Shown here in pieces: positions 36,895 to 47,463 of a DNA stretch of 64,000 nt (within the stretch, counting starts at the first letter, position 1; each line of letters opens with the position of its first letter). A model generated the notes under the pieces. The model was given only the letters and a program-made list of their open reading frames with translations. It was not told the DNA's origin and ran no database searches. A program made the position numbers and the translations under genes. Origin of the DNA: Membranipora membranacea (Eukaryota; Bryozoa; Gymnolaemata; Cheilostomatida; Membraniporidae); contig OU612067.1 in assembly GCA_914767715.1 (NCBI GenBank), positions 15,629,001 to 15,693,000 of the forward strand. Reading direction: 5' to 3'.

Positions 36895-37155
36895 CACTCT
36901 GCCTGCAGGATAGCCTTTTGACATAGTCTATCTCTGCAGCACAACGGTGGTGGCGCTTCCTTCCATCAAGAAAGGTAACTTCCAGAGTTCAAGGTTATGA
37001 GATATCAAAACTAGTGTACCATTTAGGCCAAAATATTTCTAAATTATGGGTTTCCATTGTTTTCCCAATTTTGGTACTCAGACTAGGTGAATTAGTTCAA
37101 GCCCTATGCTGCAGAGACGAACGTATGCCTCAACAGTTCGCACATGCGCAGAGTG
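36895..37155. mobile_element. ~260-bp MITE, copy A, nested (8-9 bp TSD GTATTTCAG)
   Basis: The terminal inverted repeat is CACTCTGC/GCAGAGTG. GTATTTCAG flanks it at 36886-36894 and 37156-37164. An inverted, ~80% similar copy with its own 8-bp duplication lies at 60829-61067. The size, lack of coding and 8-bp duplication suggest a hAT-type MITE. A Mutator-type origin (9 bp) is possible because one base is ambiguous. Confidence 0.8.
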
Positions 37156-37495
37156 GTATTTCAGCCTAAGACTTGTAACAGCAGGTATTTAGCTCTGCTT
37201 ATTTTAAATAGAAGCCATGTGCAGTAGTCCATATCTGGAATAAAATCACGACAATTTCTATTCTGCTGTGAGCAGGAGTAAAATGTCATGCAAGGTATGT
37301 TGATTACAGAGATTAGCAATTGACGTTATAGGTCACGATGAGCTTGCGCACTGCTCTAAAAGTCGGACTTGTAAATAATTTCTTGCTGATTAGCTGAAAA
37401 TGTGTTGACCTAATTTGCATTTGATGCCACATCCCTAGGTTATTGCCCATATGAAGTCAAGTATGCATGATAAACATCCAATGTTATATAATAAC

Positions 37496-37527
37496 CATAG
37501 ATTTAAAAAACAGTTTTTAAATCTATG
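37496..37527. repeat. 14-bp perfect hairpin
   Basis: CATAGATTTAAAAA and its reverse complement are separated by 4 bases. It lies inside the mariner-like element. Confidence 0.85.
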
Positions 37528-37976
37528 ATAATAACCTATATCTGTGCTTGAAATACATATTTTAAGGGGAGAGAAATGAGATTATAATGAAGTCAAAATG
37601 CAGTCTGAAACTTTGGGGTCCCTTTAAGAATTGATCCAGTTATTCTGACTAAACATGCCATGTTCACAGCAACTGAACGTGCTACACAAACACGCTTCAT
37701 CCATCAACTCGTCCAAATGGTTGGGTAAGCCAAAACATTCCAATGATACAAAACAATCAGACATTAAACAATTTTCTTCGAAAATGGATTTAATTGCCAA
37801 AAGAAAACGCTTGAATCAATCTGACAGTTATGTACATTCGTATCGAAATATCACCTTCACATTGTCTCTTTAGGGTACCAGTTCAGGTGATATGTGAATA
37901 TTAGCAAATCTATTCACAGCAACGATTAATTCATCCATGCAAGCATGAGATTTAATTGTGACATGGGTCAGAATAA

Positions 37977-37983
37977 TATATAA
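37977..37983 (+). promoter_or_regulatory. TATA box upstream of signal-peptide exon
   Basis: TATATAA lies 44 bases upstream of an ATG that opens a signal-peptide frame. Transcription would start near 38005-38010, giving a 5' UTR of about 10-15 bases. Confidence 0.45.
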
Positions 37984-38020
37984 CAAGCACAGTATTCATT
38001 GCATTATTGAGAACCTTAAC

Positions 38021-38096
38021 ATGAAGGCAAAGACTGCAGCACTTCTGCTAATCGTTGTACTTTTTGTGCCTTTAATTTCAACAACCAACAAGAAGG
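38021..38096 (+). CDS. First exon of a secreted protein (signal peptide), rest not found
   Basis: ATG opens a short frame with a basic start (MKAK), a hydrophobic core (AALLLIVVLFVPLI) and a polar end (STTNKK), i.e. a textbook signal peptide. It runs into a consensus donor (AAG G|GTATGT at 38096/38097) and is preceded by a TATA box. The exon leaves one base of a split codon. I could not identify the next exon with confidence; the sequence downstream has no acceptor followed by a clear Cys-rich or other protein-like frame. It may encode a small secreted peptide, or be a first exon left after gene decay. Confidence 0.45.
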
Positions 38097-41000
38097 GTAT
38101 GTGTTATCCTGTTTTACCATTTGCAATCCACAACAGACAATCACTATGTTTCCATATGTTGACGTGAGGTTGGTTTTAGGGCTAATCCATACACGGGGTT
38201 AGCATTAAGGTTATCTTTTATTGGTACATGTTTATTCATTAGAATCCAGGAACCCTTTTGATTCACATCGCTAGCAGAAGGCGGCATTTATGAATGGATA
38301 GCGGGCTTGGAGACAATGGCCTCAATGCGGGAGGCCCGTGGCAGATTTCTTTTCGTGTTTTTTTCATCAATGAAATCATGAACATTCATCAGCCGATATG
38401 GGAAAGGACCACACATTCGAAGCATGGTACCATAGTGTATTTTTGTGATGTTGCAAAACAGTGCGAAAACTATTCTCAACAAAAAAAAAGTTCCATGTTT
38501 TTAATAGATGCATGTGTATAAAAACCCAAAGAGTAACAGAACAGCCAGGAGTAGTGATAGCCACTCGTATTTAGTTTTTGAGGGTCGCCTCGCTTTGTTC
38601 TTATAGATTTTCCGTTATTTACCTAAAATTGCGACCCAAGTAGGTTTCGGTCGTCGGCTGTCAGGATCCAACTGCAGCGCGCTTACCGATTATCGCTTAC
38701 CAGATTTGATAGCCATCGTTACTAATTACATTAGTCATAGACCAACATTAACTTGAACATTAGAAAAATGCATCAGCCAATGAGAGGAATAGGCTCTTCA
38801 TTGAATCAGCCAATATGAATAGGTTTTTCATTGAATCAGTCAATATGATTTGGTGTTTCATTGAATCAGCCAATAGGAATAGGTCAACTGTTTGCCACTA
38901 CATGAGCAAAGAATCGTATAGATAGCAATGCAGGATTCATCTCTCCTCTCCCCGATTTCTCCTTGATAATCCCATATCCATTCCTCAAACACATTGACAA
39001 AAATATTTTTTTGTAAATAGAAGAAATGGCTGAATCACTGTCCTGTCTTCAACCGCACTTGTGTAGTAAAGGCAGTTGAGGGCACGGTTGTTATACTAAT
39101 CACACTTCATTTGCCTGATATGTGCTATGAAAACTTCACATTGATTGGAGGTGTAATAAAACTAAGAAGGCAAAGGGGAGGGGGGGGCTTGGAGGGTTGG
39201 TGTCATGGCCTGGGCCTTGTGAACCTCTCTTTTGCGTATGTCAAGTATCAACCAGCAAAAACATATATACTAGACATGGACAAGCATTAAGGTTTGCATT
39301 GCTGGTGCTCAGGAAGATAAAATATTGGCCTTTTTCTGAAGATGATAACAAGACCGTTTTAATAAAAACTGATACAAATTATTTCCTGATCACGCGCTTG
39401 ATACGCCAATCTGAGAAACAAACAAACAGTGCCAACATTTGGATTTATAAGGGCAGGATCATAAAATAGTCTTTAAAATACCTAGATAAATAGGTTTTTG
39501 GTTTTTGGTGAAAGAGAAAATTTGGATGCGGTTGATGCAAGAAGTAGTTGAAGGTTATCCAGGCTCATAAAAACCCCGCTGGTAATGTTCAGCAAAAAAT
39601 GAAAAAACGGAAGATGGAGATGGAGTTTACAGGTAGGCGGTTAAGAGGAATGCCCAAATTATCATTGGAGACAAAATTCCTTATATAAATTAAGTAGCCT
39701 GCAATGACGTCACAAAAGCAAATGAAAAATTGTATATGTTAGAAAGGCGAGAAACCCATTCCTAAAAGGTTGATGGTCTTCTGTACCCATCTTCTGGATT
39801 ACTCATGTAAAGACATGCAGACAGGCTGGAAATTCAGCTAAACACTACAAGGGGGGGCCCAGCAATAGGTCATGTCAGATCCATCAACCCTAACACGTAC
39901 GCTGTGTCAACAAGGTGGCAATGGTAGAATCGAATGTGTTTGTGGGATAAAAGTGCATAACTCCAAGTGGTGAGTAGCACGCTAGTTGAATAGCACGATA
40001 AACCCTTTCTTTTTTGGATGGTGAGAAAACAGGTTGGCGAGTTAGGGAGATGGCGAGTTGGGGAGATTCAGTTCGGTTAGGCAATTGGTGCCGCAGAAGT
40101 AGTGTCTTCGAGTCTCACCAGGGTAAACTATCAAGGTTGATTGCTTCAACCTCCAGTCCCCTTGATTGAGTCTATTGGCAAAACTTCTTTGTCTGACATA
40201 ATAACCTGTCAACAGAAGCTCCCTTAGTTCTCTAATCTGAGGATAAAGAAGTACCAACCAAAGATATCTGATATACAAATGGAAACAAACCAGGGGACAC
40301 AAAGCCTATTTGTGATTTGTTTAACTTATTAAACACATCAGGAGAAACTTGTTGTGTTCTCTTCGAGCAGACTGATGTTCTCTAAAGACGATAGTAAACA
40401 ATTTAATGTAAATTTGGCAGAAATATAACAAAGTTGACTGATATACTGTGTTCACCTATTGTGCTGGATATCAAATGCCATTTCAAGCTTACAAAGACCA
40501 CTCAACTGGACAACTAGATAAAAAAAATGATGTAAAATGAATGTGTAGTGCTTCTCTCTTTTCTGATTGCTCCATTTTGGCACGGTGTTTGTACACGCCA
40601 ATTTTTGTCATTCGGTATTGTTATTAAGGATGATGATTTTTAAATGAATAAGAGTTTAAGCAAAGGGTTCTCAGTTTTCTCTTAACGATGATTACAGAGA
40701 ATCTACTAGACAACCTACAGAGAGTAAGAAAAATTTCAAATATTTTTTTGACTAGGGAACGTTTCCCTGTTTTCAGTGTGGCGGGTAATCACATTATTAA
40801 TATACTCTTACAATATTCAGATATAACAATGAGTAGTCGCCCGGCCTTTAAAACCTGTAATATAGAGTTGATTTTCTGTTGCACAGGGAAGATAATGGAG
40901 TTTCACTTCCCTGCCTCTAACTCCATTTGGTTAAGAGTGCAGCGTTCATTAGCAAAGTCCCTGAAATCAGGATCAGAGTTAATAGAAAATGAATGAAATG

Positions 41001-41878
41001 TAAATTCCAAGAAAACGCAGAGGTGCTAAAAGTAAAAATCCCTGGAAAAAAAGTGAAAATAACACTGACTCAATGCCACCGTGGTGTTTATTCAGACTTA
41101 TGTTTACCAGATTACAGGCCAGATTAACATCCTTTGGAATTTAAAGTTTTGATTTGCTCACTGCCCAAGTGAAAATTTATTTTGCTATTTGAGCGCTTTT
41201 GATACTCAGCCATTGGAATGACAAGTTTCAAAGAGCTATTTTTATTGCTACTGCGTGCTTCAAAACCTGGAGAGCCAAAGTTATGCGGTATAATATTCCG
41301 AGTAGAGATAGATCTTTGCAAAAAGAAAACAAAATCATTGGATGTACTGTAGTATCCCAAATACATGGTTGTGAGCCATGCTGGTTATGTATCAAGTTTA
41401 ACAAAAGTGAGACAAATGTTCCCCACCCAAAGCATTTTTTGTGAAATTTTGACAAATTCTGAGCATATAAGGTGGTGAGGTGATTGGAAAGCTTACATTT
41501 AAACATTGTACTTCTGCATTTCTGGGTTTGTTTGATGCGGACAAGCTCAAGGTGGGTGAGAATAATTTTTAAACAGCTAATTTCTTTACCTGAAAATTCA
41601 AATATCACACTTTGACCATTATTTGGTTTTTTTAATTTGCAGTTGTCAATAATTTACAGTATACTAGCTATTACCACCTTCTAACTTAGGCGTCCTATTG
41701 CGAGTTATCATATCCATGGACATTATCCTTTCCTAATAGTCCTCATAATAATATCTGAAAGCCATTTTTTTTTCTAAAAATTAGAGGCTGGAAAATTGAT
41801 GGGACTTCAGTAGCAGTCATGACCCTTAAAAAAGCTGACGGTTGAGTTTGGGTTGGTATGCAACAACTTCAGCCATGT
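38097..41878. other. Intergenic, no gene recognised
   Basis: AT-rich DNA with several short open frames on both strands (for example 38294-38521, 39197-39469, 41199-41608) that show no domain, no consistent splicing and no partner exons. A 16-bp unit is doubled near 40033-40064. One of the frames may hold an exon of the signal-peptide gene, but I cannot support any. Confidence 0.5.
38771..38887. repeat. 30-bp tandem repeat, 3 units plus a partial unit
   Basis: TTCATTGAATCAGCCAATAT plus GAATAGGTTT repeats three times from 38798 with few changes, preceded by a partial unit. Each unit contains a CCAAT motif (AGCCAAT). Confidence 0.85.
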
Positions 41879-43084
41879 CACCTCAGCATGGGCGTCAGAA
41901 GGGGTGCTGAGGGTGCTCAAGTGAGCACCCCTTGGGAGGTTTGAAAATTTTTTTTTTTAACAATTGGAACTCAATGTTTTCTTTTATCGCTAGAACTTTC
42001 AATCGGGGCCCGGGCAAGAGGCTGTTGCTGTTAAATATTTTTGGTATCATGCTTGGTGTTGCTCATCCATAAACGTTGGCTGGTATGTACCAGAAGTCTC
42101 TTTTTGGGTCTCGAATTTCAAAATATTTCCGTCGGCAGGAGGCCGCTTGGGCGCCCCTCCCGCACCCTCCCTGCTTACACATGCCACTAACTACTGTCAG
42201 GCTGGTAAGATGGGCTTTTGGTTATACGCCGTTAGTAAATACTAATTTTCTCAGGTTCCTAGCAGGGGTAATATCTCAAAATACAATGTAATAATAAGCG
42301 TTAAATTCTATGGTCAATTAATACTATTCAACCGTAGTTACTCAAGATAGTTTAACTTAGGGAATTTCCTCCTCAATATTACAAAGGAACTTCACTGGGA
42401 AACCCTATTGTAACTTCCTTATTATGACGTGGTTAGGAAAGTTTACAAGAATGCGACAAATTATGTATGACCTGTCTATGTTTATGTCTACACACTATGT
42501 TAATAAACCAGATTAATATCTCAATTAGTCTATTATGTCAATAATCAAGTGCTTTGTTTAACAAAAGGCAACCCAAAAATAGACTTTGTTCTACCGTTCA
42601 CAGTTCTGAACAGAAAAGGCTACTTGATAGAACTAGGACTATCCTTACCCTGACTTGCGGGGGGGGGGGGGGAATGATACTTCAAAGAATTAGCTTTACT
42701 ATTACATAACATATAATTTGATAGTCTACTTATGATAACAAAATTAAATTTCAGCCTTAAAATAATCACTTTCAATTACATCAAAGGATGACTTTAATTC
42801 AAGCTCTCCAATAGTTATGTTAACTTATTAAAGTATTTGACCCAAGCGAAGCAGTCTCACTTGCCAAAATAAACTGCTTTACGCCCCACTTTAGGTATGC
42901 CAATAAATACCCTGAAGTGCCACCTGCCCGGCTAGAAAATATTAACCTCTTGCGAATTTTGAATTTATTGAAAACAAAATCAGATGACACTTTAACTTCA
43001 TAAAATTTGAGATATAAATAAATCTTCAAGGTCTTAAAAATAATTGCCTTACAAAATAATACGGTACTTGCTATATTCTAGTGA

Positions 43085-43508
43085 AGTCTGTAATTCTTCT
43101 TTGTGAATGCTCCTGTCACTATGTCTTCAAACTCGTAATCTTGATCTCTGTAATTCCTCCTTGTGTACGTCTCTGTCACCGTGTCTTCAACTCGTAATCT
43201 TGAACTCTGTAATTCCTCCTTGTGTACGTCTCTGTCACCGTGTCTCCAACTCGTAATCTTGAACTCTGTAATTCCTCTTTGTGTACGTCTCTGTCACCGT
43301 GTCTTCAACTCGTAATCTTGAACTCTGTAATTCCTCTTTGTGTACGTCTCTGTCACCGTGTCTTCAACTCGTAATCTTGAACTCTGTAATTCCTCTTTGT
43401 GTACGTCTCTGTCACCGTGTCTTCAACTCGTAATCTTGAACTCTGTAATTCCTCTTTCTGTACGTCTCTGTCACCGTGTCTTCAACTCGTAATCTTGAAC
43501 TCTGTATT
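43085..43508 (-). repeat. 59-bp tandem repeat inside transposon copy 2
   Basis: About seven units with the core TGTAATTCCTCTTTGTGTAC, period 59 bp, the reverse complement of the array at 8900-9210. Confidence 0.9.
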
Positions 43509-43539
43509 TCACCTCAATAATCTCTTACCACCAATGTCT

Positions 43540-44072
43540 AAAATGCTACTCCTCTGATAAACCCTTGCTGCCAAAGTCTAAAATGCTACTACCCTGACAA
43601 ACCCTTGCTGCCAAAGTCTAAAGTGCTACTACCCGGACAAACCCTTGCTGCCAAAGTCTGAAGTGCTACTGCCCTGACAAACCCTTGCTGCCAAAGTCTA
43701 AAATGATACTACCCCGACAAACCCTTGCTGCCAAAGTCTAAAATGATACTCCCCTGACAAACCCTTGCTGCCAAAGTCTAAAATGATACTCCCCTGACAA
43801 ACCCTTGCTGCCAAAGTCTAAAATGATACTCCCCTGACAAACCCTTGCTGCCAAAGTCTAAAATGATACTCCCCTGACAAACCCTTGCTGCCAAAGTCTA
43901 AAATGATACTCCCCTGACAAACCCTTGCTGCCAAAGTCTAAAATGATACTCCCCTGACAAACCCTTGCTGCCAAAGTCTAAAATGATACTTCCCTGACAA
44001 ACCCTTGCTGCCAAAGTCTAAAATGATACTCCCCTGACAAACCCTTGCTGCCAAAGTCTAAAATGATACTCC
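43540..44072 (-). repeat. 40-bp tandem repeat inside transposon copy 2
   Basis: About 13 units reading CCTGACAAACCCTTGCTGCC plus AAAGTCTAAAATGATACTCC, with the rightmost units nearly identical. Each unit contains CCTGACA, the same heptamer as the transposon terminus. Confidence 0.92.
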
Positions 44073-45200
44073 AAACTTACAACGGTGGGCCCTGCCTTAT
44101 ATAGGGTGTTAGGATTGTTGAGTTGGCATGGTGCAATAATGTTGAGGTGGCGCATAAAAAATTCTGTTTGCTGATAAGTAGAACATTTGCTAGGGTCAAC
44201 ATTTTGCAATGATGCTGACTGTTTGCTGACTATATATGACTCATAAACCCAAGATTAATTATAAAACATATGATAAATATTGGTTAGCACATGGCATTGC
44301 TACGTATGTCATTTATTTGATAATAAATAATTATTAAACATGAAAATGGTCTTACTCCTATTCTGAAGTTTCCAGTATGTATAAGTTATGTTAATCATAG
44401 AATTAATAATAATTCTACAGCCATCAGTCTTTCTAATGCTGCTTTCCATGACCAGATAAATAGTCACAACTAAAAACCAATAATAAATAAATAATCATCG
44501 CACAAGTTTCTACTGCTAATTGTGGTAATGTAAATAACTAGACACAACAATTGTACATGAATAGTGTAGTGGCTAATAAAATGGGGGGGGGGGGAGAATC
44601 GCATTGATTAAAAGGTCACTGTTGCAATAAACCTTGTTGAACACTATTTTTTTGTCGAGGCAGTTGTGTCTCTAATAGTTGCTGCCTGAATTTACACATT
44701 ACTAACCAATTATCTTCCTAGTTATATCGTTGTGTCATAATAATTAAACTGAAGCTAAATCAAACATCCTTCAATTATTATTAGCACCCCAAGGATTTAG
44801 TGCTTGATATAATGATCAGTTATGCCTTAATGATCGGCTCCTTTGTGCTACACTTTTGCATTGTACGGCAGATTATTTAAGATAGTACGATAAGTTACAT
44901 TTTGCTTGCTCAGCAGACCAAGGTTAAATAAATTAAACATCTCTGAGTAAGCCATGGAATAACACAAGCATGCTTTCAGCGGTGCACAGTTTATAAACCC
45001 TTAATTTGCACATGTGCCATCCATAATAATCATAATTCAATTGATAAATACAGGGCCTATAAGGCTGCTGCTTACCTACACTAATAAATATCAGTACAAT
45101 AACTGTGGTATTTGTCAGGAGTTACAAAAATGCTCCTGACACTACTCTAAGCTAAAAAGAGCACCCCTTGGTAAATCCTTCTGACGCCCATGCACCTCAG

Positions 45201-45827
45201 TACACGTTTGCTCTGATAAATTTAATCTCCCCATCTGAAAAGAGCTGAAAGAAATACAAAAAACATGGCATCGTGATATAGATCAAGTTTGCGCACTTAA
45301 TTTTCATCGTAATTTTACAAAATTTAAGCCACACCAAACAGCTTAATGGCAAACTTGTTGTGACCTTTGGCTGTTATGAATGGAAAACATGATCTTTTCA
45401 GTGAATCGTTTCAGTTGATTTTTGTGTTTTGAGATTTATCCTTTTGAGGATTCTTCATTTCTATTTCCTAAAATTCTTTCCTATTTGAAAATGAGTTGAA
45501 ATGAAAGCAAACATTTTCAGTTAAAACCCCATTATAATGAGTCAAGTACACATAATTGAAAACTTTTGAATGGATTTATAAGTCTTGTTTTTATATTTAA
45601 AGTCACAGATATCAATAAATAGTCCTTGGGACTTTTTAATTGAAAAGTTCTTTTCATTTTTGATAACCTGACCTGACCTGACCTGTAGCTCCATACCTGC
45701 AATGTGGTCACTTATTTTTCAATAGACATATTTGCGCAACAATGATTTTGTATGTGGTATCGGAATATTAGGTTTTGCATTCCCTGCTGTTATGTTCTTA
45801 TCAAGATAAGGATTCTTGTAGATAATT
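45201..45827. other. Upstream region of the coiled-coil gene
   Basis: AT-rich DNA with a (CCTGA)n-like run near 45667-45685. TCTTGTAG at 45813-45820 could be the acceptor of a 5' UTR intron, directly before the coiled-coil start codon. No coding region otherwise. Confidence 0.45.
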
Positions 45828-46622
45828 ATGGGTGCGAAAGCAAGAATTAAGCACGACAGGAAATGGCGTAATGAAATAGAGATGAGTATGGATGATCTCA
45901 AGCGAGAGAATGCAGATTTGAGGCAAAGAAATGAGAAGCTGGAAACGGAATGCAAAAATAGTGTGAAGAAAAGTCGGGAGAACTATGACACCTTAAAACA
46001 AGAACACAAAATTTTACGGAATGAAGGTGCCGAAGCACTCCTAAAAGAGGGAAAGAAGAATGAAAAGAATGAGGAGCATAACAGGAAGTTGCAAGAGGAA
46101 AGAGATCGAGTGAAACAGGTGGCTGTGGAGAAAGAGGCGCAAAACAAGAAATTAAAAGAGGTCTTAAAGAAGAGAAGAGAAGAAGAAGAAGAAGAAAGCT
46201 CCGGATGCCATTTGTCCCAGACAAAATTTGAGAAGAGAGAGAAAGATTGTCTGAAACGGGAGAATGATTGTCTGGAACGGGAGAATAAATGTGATCAGAT
46301 GAATAAAGAACGTGAAGAAGAAAAGAAGAAAGCTCAGGATGAGAGTAAACCAGGAAGTGGTAGGAAGGGGGCCATCGGAGCTATTTTAGGTGGAGCAATA
46401 GGTGCAGGTGTAGGGGTAAAAATAGCAGCGAAGTTTGCTGGGAAGGCAGTTGTAGCAAAAGCTTCAGCAGCAGTAGCAACAGCTAAAACAGCATCAGTAG
46501 CAGTTGTAAAGACCATGTCTTCTGCAGGCTCTATTGGGGGTCCCCCAGGAATGATCATCGGAGTAGTTGTTGGTGCAGTTATTGGAGGATTGTTGGGTTA
46601 TGCGTTTTCGAAATGGTGGTAA
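45828..46622 (+). CDS. Coiled-coil protein with glycine-zipper-like membrane tail, 264 aa, intronless CDS
   Basis: Residues 1-175 are almost wholly charged (Lys, Glu, Arg, Asn) with leucines at heptad spacing, a long coiled coil that ends in a repeated KRENDCLERENKC motif. Residues 180-207 (GAIGAILGGAIGAGVGVKIA) and 241-260 (GMIIGVVVGAVIGGLLGYAF) are two Gly/Ala-rich hydrophobic segments with GxxxG spacing, separated by an Ala/Lys/Thr-rich link and ending in SKWW. Such glycine zippers pack helices in membranes and occur in membrane-anchored or pore-like proteins. The mix of coiled coil and double hydrophobic tail suggests an organelle- or vesicle-anchored scaffold, but no family is recognised. 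MGAK at the start could allow N-myristoylation. AATAAA at 46830-46835 is a candidate poly(A) signal. Confidence 0.75.
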   Translation: MGAKARIKHDRKWRNEIEMSMDDLKRENADLRQRNEKLETECKNSVKKSRENYDTLKQEHKILRNEGAEALLKEGKKNEKNEEHNRKLQEERDRVKQVAVEKEAQNKKLKEVLKKRREEEEEESSGCHLSQTKFEKREKDCLKRENDCLERENKCDQMNKEREEEKKKAQDESKPGSGRKGAIGAILGGAIGAGVGVKIAAKFAGKAVVAKASAAVATAKTASVAVVKTMSSAGSIGGPPGMIIGVVVGAVIGGLLGYAFSKWW

Positions 46623-47204
46623 ACACTTTTGCTGCTGCTGCTGCAAAATGCTGTGTGCTTTTTAATATGTTTGATGTTTTCTCTGGGTACTTATTTTTTT
46701 CTTTGTTTTGTGTGTATTTTTTCAACTGAAGGTGATATTAAATGCGATTATATTGAAAAATAATCTGATGAACAAGCAGTCTGTGAATTTCACCTACTGC
46801 AGAGACCAAATTTTTGAGTGTGTCCTAGTAATAAAAGAGAAAACAGATTTTAACCATTGTTTTATTACATAACCCTTAAAACTTTTGACTGGTACAATAT
46901 AAATACTGAAAATAGTGAATTGTGTTATAAATCAATGAAAACCAACTTCAAAGGACTTATCTTCCTGAAGCGGCATGACAGTAAACGGCCACTACCAATT
47001 CATAGCATGCAGATTTTTCTCTTTAACCCAGCTCCGTCCTTCCATAATGCTATAATGCATAATATATAAAACTATGATCTGTGCGAAATAACAGGAAATA
47101 TTTGATAAATTCAAAACATTCAACGTTTGTTTATTAATTTATGTTTACATGTATTTGGAGTAGCATAACCCTTTTCAGTTATAATAACTCTTCAAATTTC
47201 AGCG
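46623..47204. other. 3' flank of the coiled-coil gene
   Basis: The sequence holds AATAAA (46830-46835) about 210 bases after the stop codon, then AT-rich sequence without a recognised gene. Confidence 0.5.
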
Positions 47205-47463
47205 TACCGTCAGACTATTCCAATTGGTATGCGGGCAAAAGAACTGGGAATACTGAGTCACTGAATGTGATGAATTGCATTAATTTCTGCCAGCGTATTG
47301 AGGGCGATATAAACAACTCTTTGGAGTTGTCTGTCACCAAGCATTGTGGAGATAATTTCTATGTGATTGTTATATTTGGAAAAACAATATGCGCCACAAT
47401 GCCATCACACAAGTTTACAGCCATTTGTTATGTTGGGGGTTCGCGAGCACATGGAGTATAATT
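47205..47463 (+). CDS. Candidate terminal exon of a Cys-containing extracellular domain (D8C-like?), possibly a gene fragment
   Basis: An acceptor (CAAATTTCAG) is followed by an open frame to TAA: NWYAGKRTGNTESL, NCINFCQRIEGD, then LELSVTKHCGDNFYVIVIF, and a final ICY. The order 'VK.CG..YVY.L....C...C' recalls the end of uromodulin-type D8C domains, but the match is weak. No upstream exon was found. A diverged copy of the same sequence lies at 63541-63625 with the frame broken, so this locus was duplicated. It may be a live last exon or a relic. Confidence 0.35.

Larger units (their letters stand above)
36653..37624. mobile_element. Mariner-like non-autonomous element (TA target site), carrying a nested MITE
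   Basis: The ends are inverted: left GAGGGATTCCAAAGTTTCA, right the complement of AAGGGACCCCAAAGTTTCAG, about 80% matched over 24 bases. TA lies immediately outside both ends (36651-36652, 37625-37626). No transposase frame is left in the 972 bp, about 260 bp of which is a later insertion. TA target sites point to the Tc1/mariner superfamily. Confidence 0.6.
42195..45141 (-). mobile_element. Non-autonomous DNA transposon, copy 2 (TGTCAGG termini, 4-bp TSD CTAC), nested in hAT-like element
   Basis: Inverted relative to copy 1 at 7631-10095 and similar along its whole length. It starts TGTCAGG and ends CCTGACA, with CTAC on both sides (42191-42194, 45142-45145). At 2947 bp it is 482 bp longer than copy 1. 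Most of the difference is expansion of the 40-bp repeat (about 13 versus 4 units) and the 59-bp repeat (about 7 versus 5). It has no transposase. Independent target duplications show two transposition events, ruling out one large inverted-repeat element. Confidence 0.9.
41887..45192. mobile_element. hAT-like element (TIR CATGGGCGTCAGAAGG, TSD CACCTCAG), split by a nested transposon
   Basis: The left end CATGGGCGTCAGAAGG (41887-41902) is complemented by CCTTCTGACGCCCATG (45177-45192). CACCTCAG flanks both sides (41879-41886 and 45193-45200), an exact 8-bp target duplication. CA(T/G)GGGCG-type ends with 8-bp duplications are characteristic of hAT transposons. After removing the nested insertion at 42195-45141 the element is only about 360 bp, so it is a non-autonomous derivative. 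No transposase remains. Confidence 0.88.

Noticed and set aside
38294..38521. 75-codon plus-strand frame containing GGPWQI, considered as a lysozyme-type exon downstream of the signal-peptide exon
   Set aside because: The resemblance is limited to a few residues, no acceptor joins it in phase, and frames on the opposite strand overlap it.
41228..41608. 126-codon minus-strand frame
   Set aside because: No domain, no splice sites, overlapped by an equally long frame on the other strand; composition fits chance in this region.
7631..45141. A single giant (37-kb) element bounded by long terminal inverted repeats (Polinton-like)
   Set aside because: The two 2.5-2.9 kb inverted copies each have their own complete ends and different 4-bp target duplications, and the DNA between them contains ordinary genes and a satellite but no polymerase, integrase or capsid genes.
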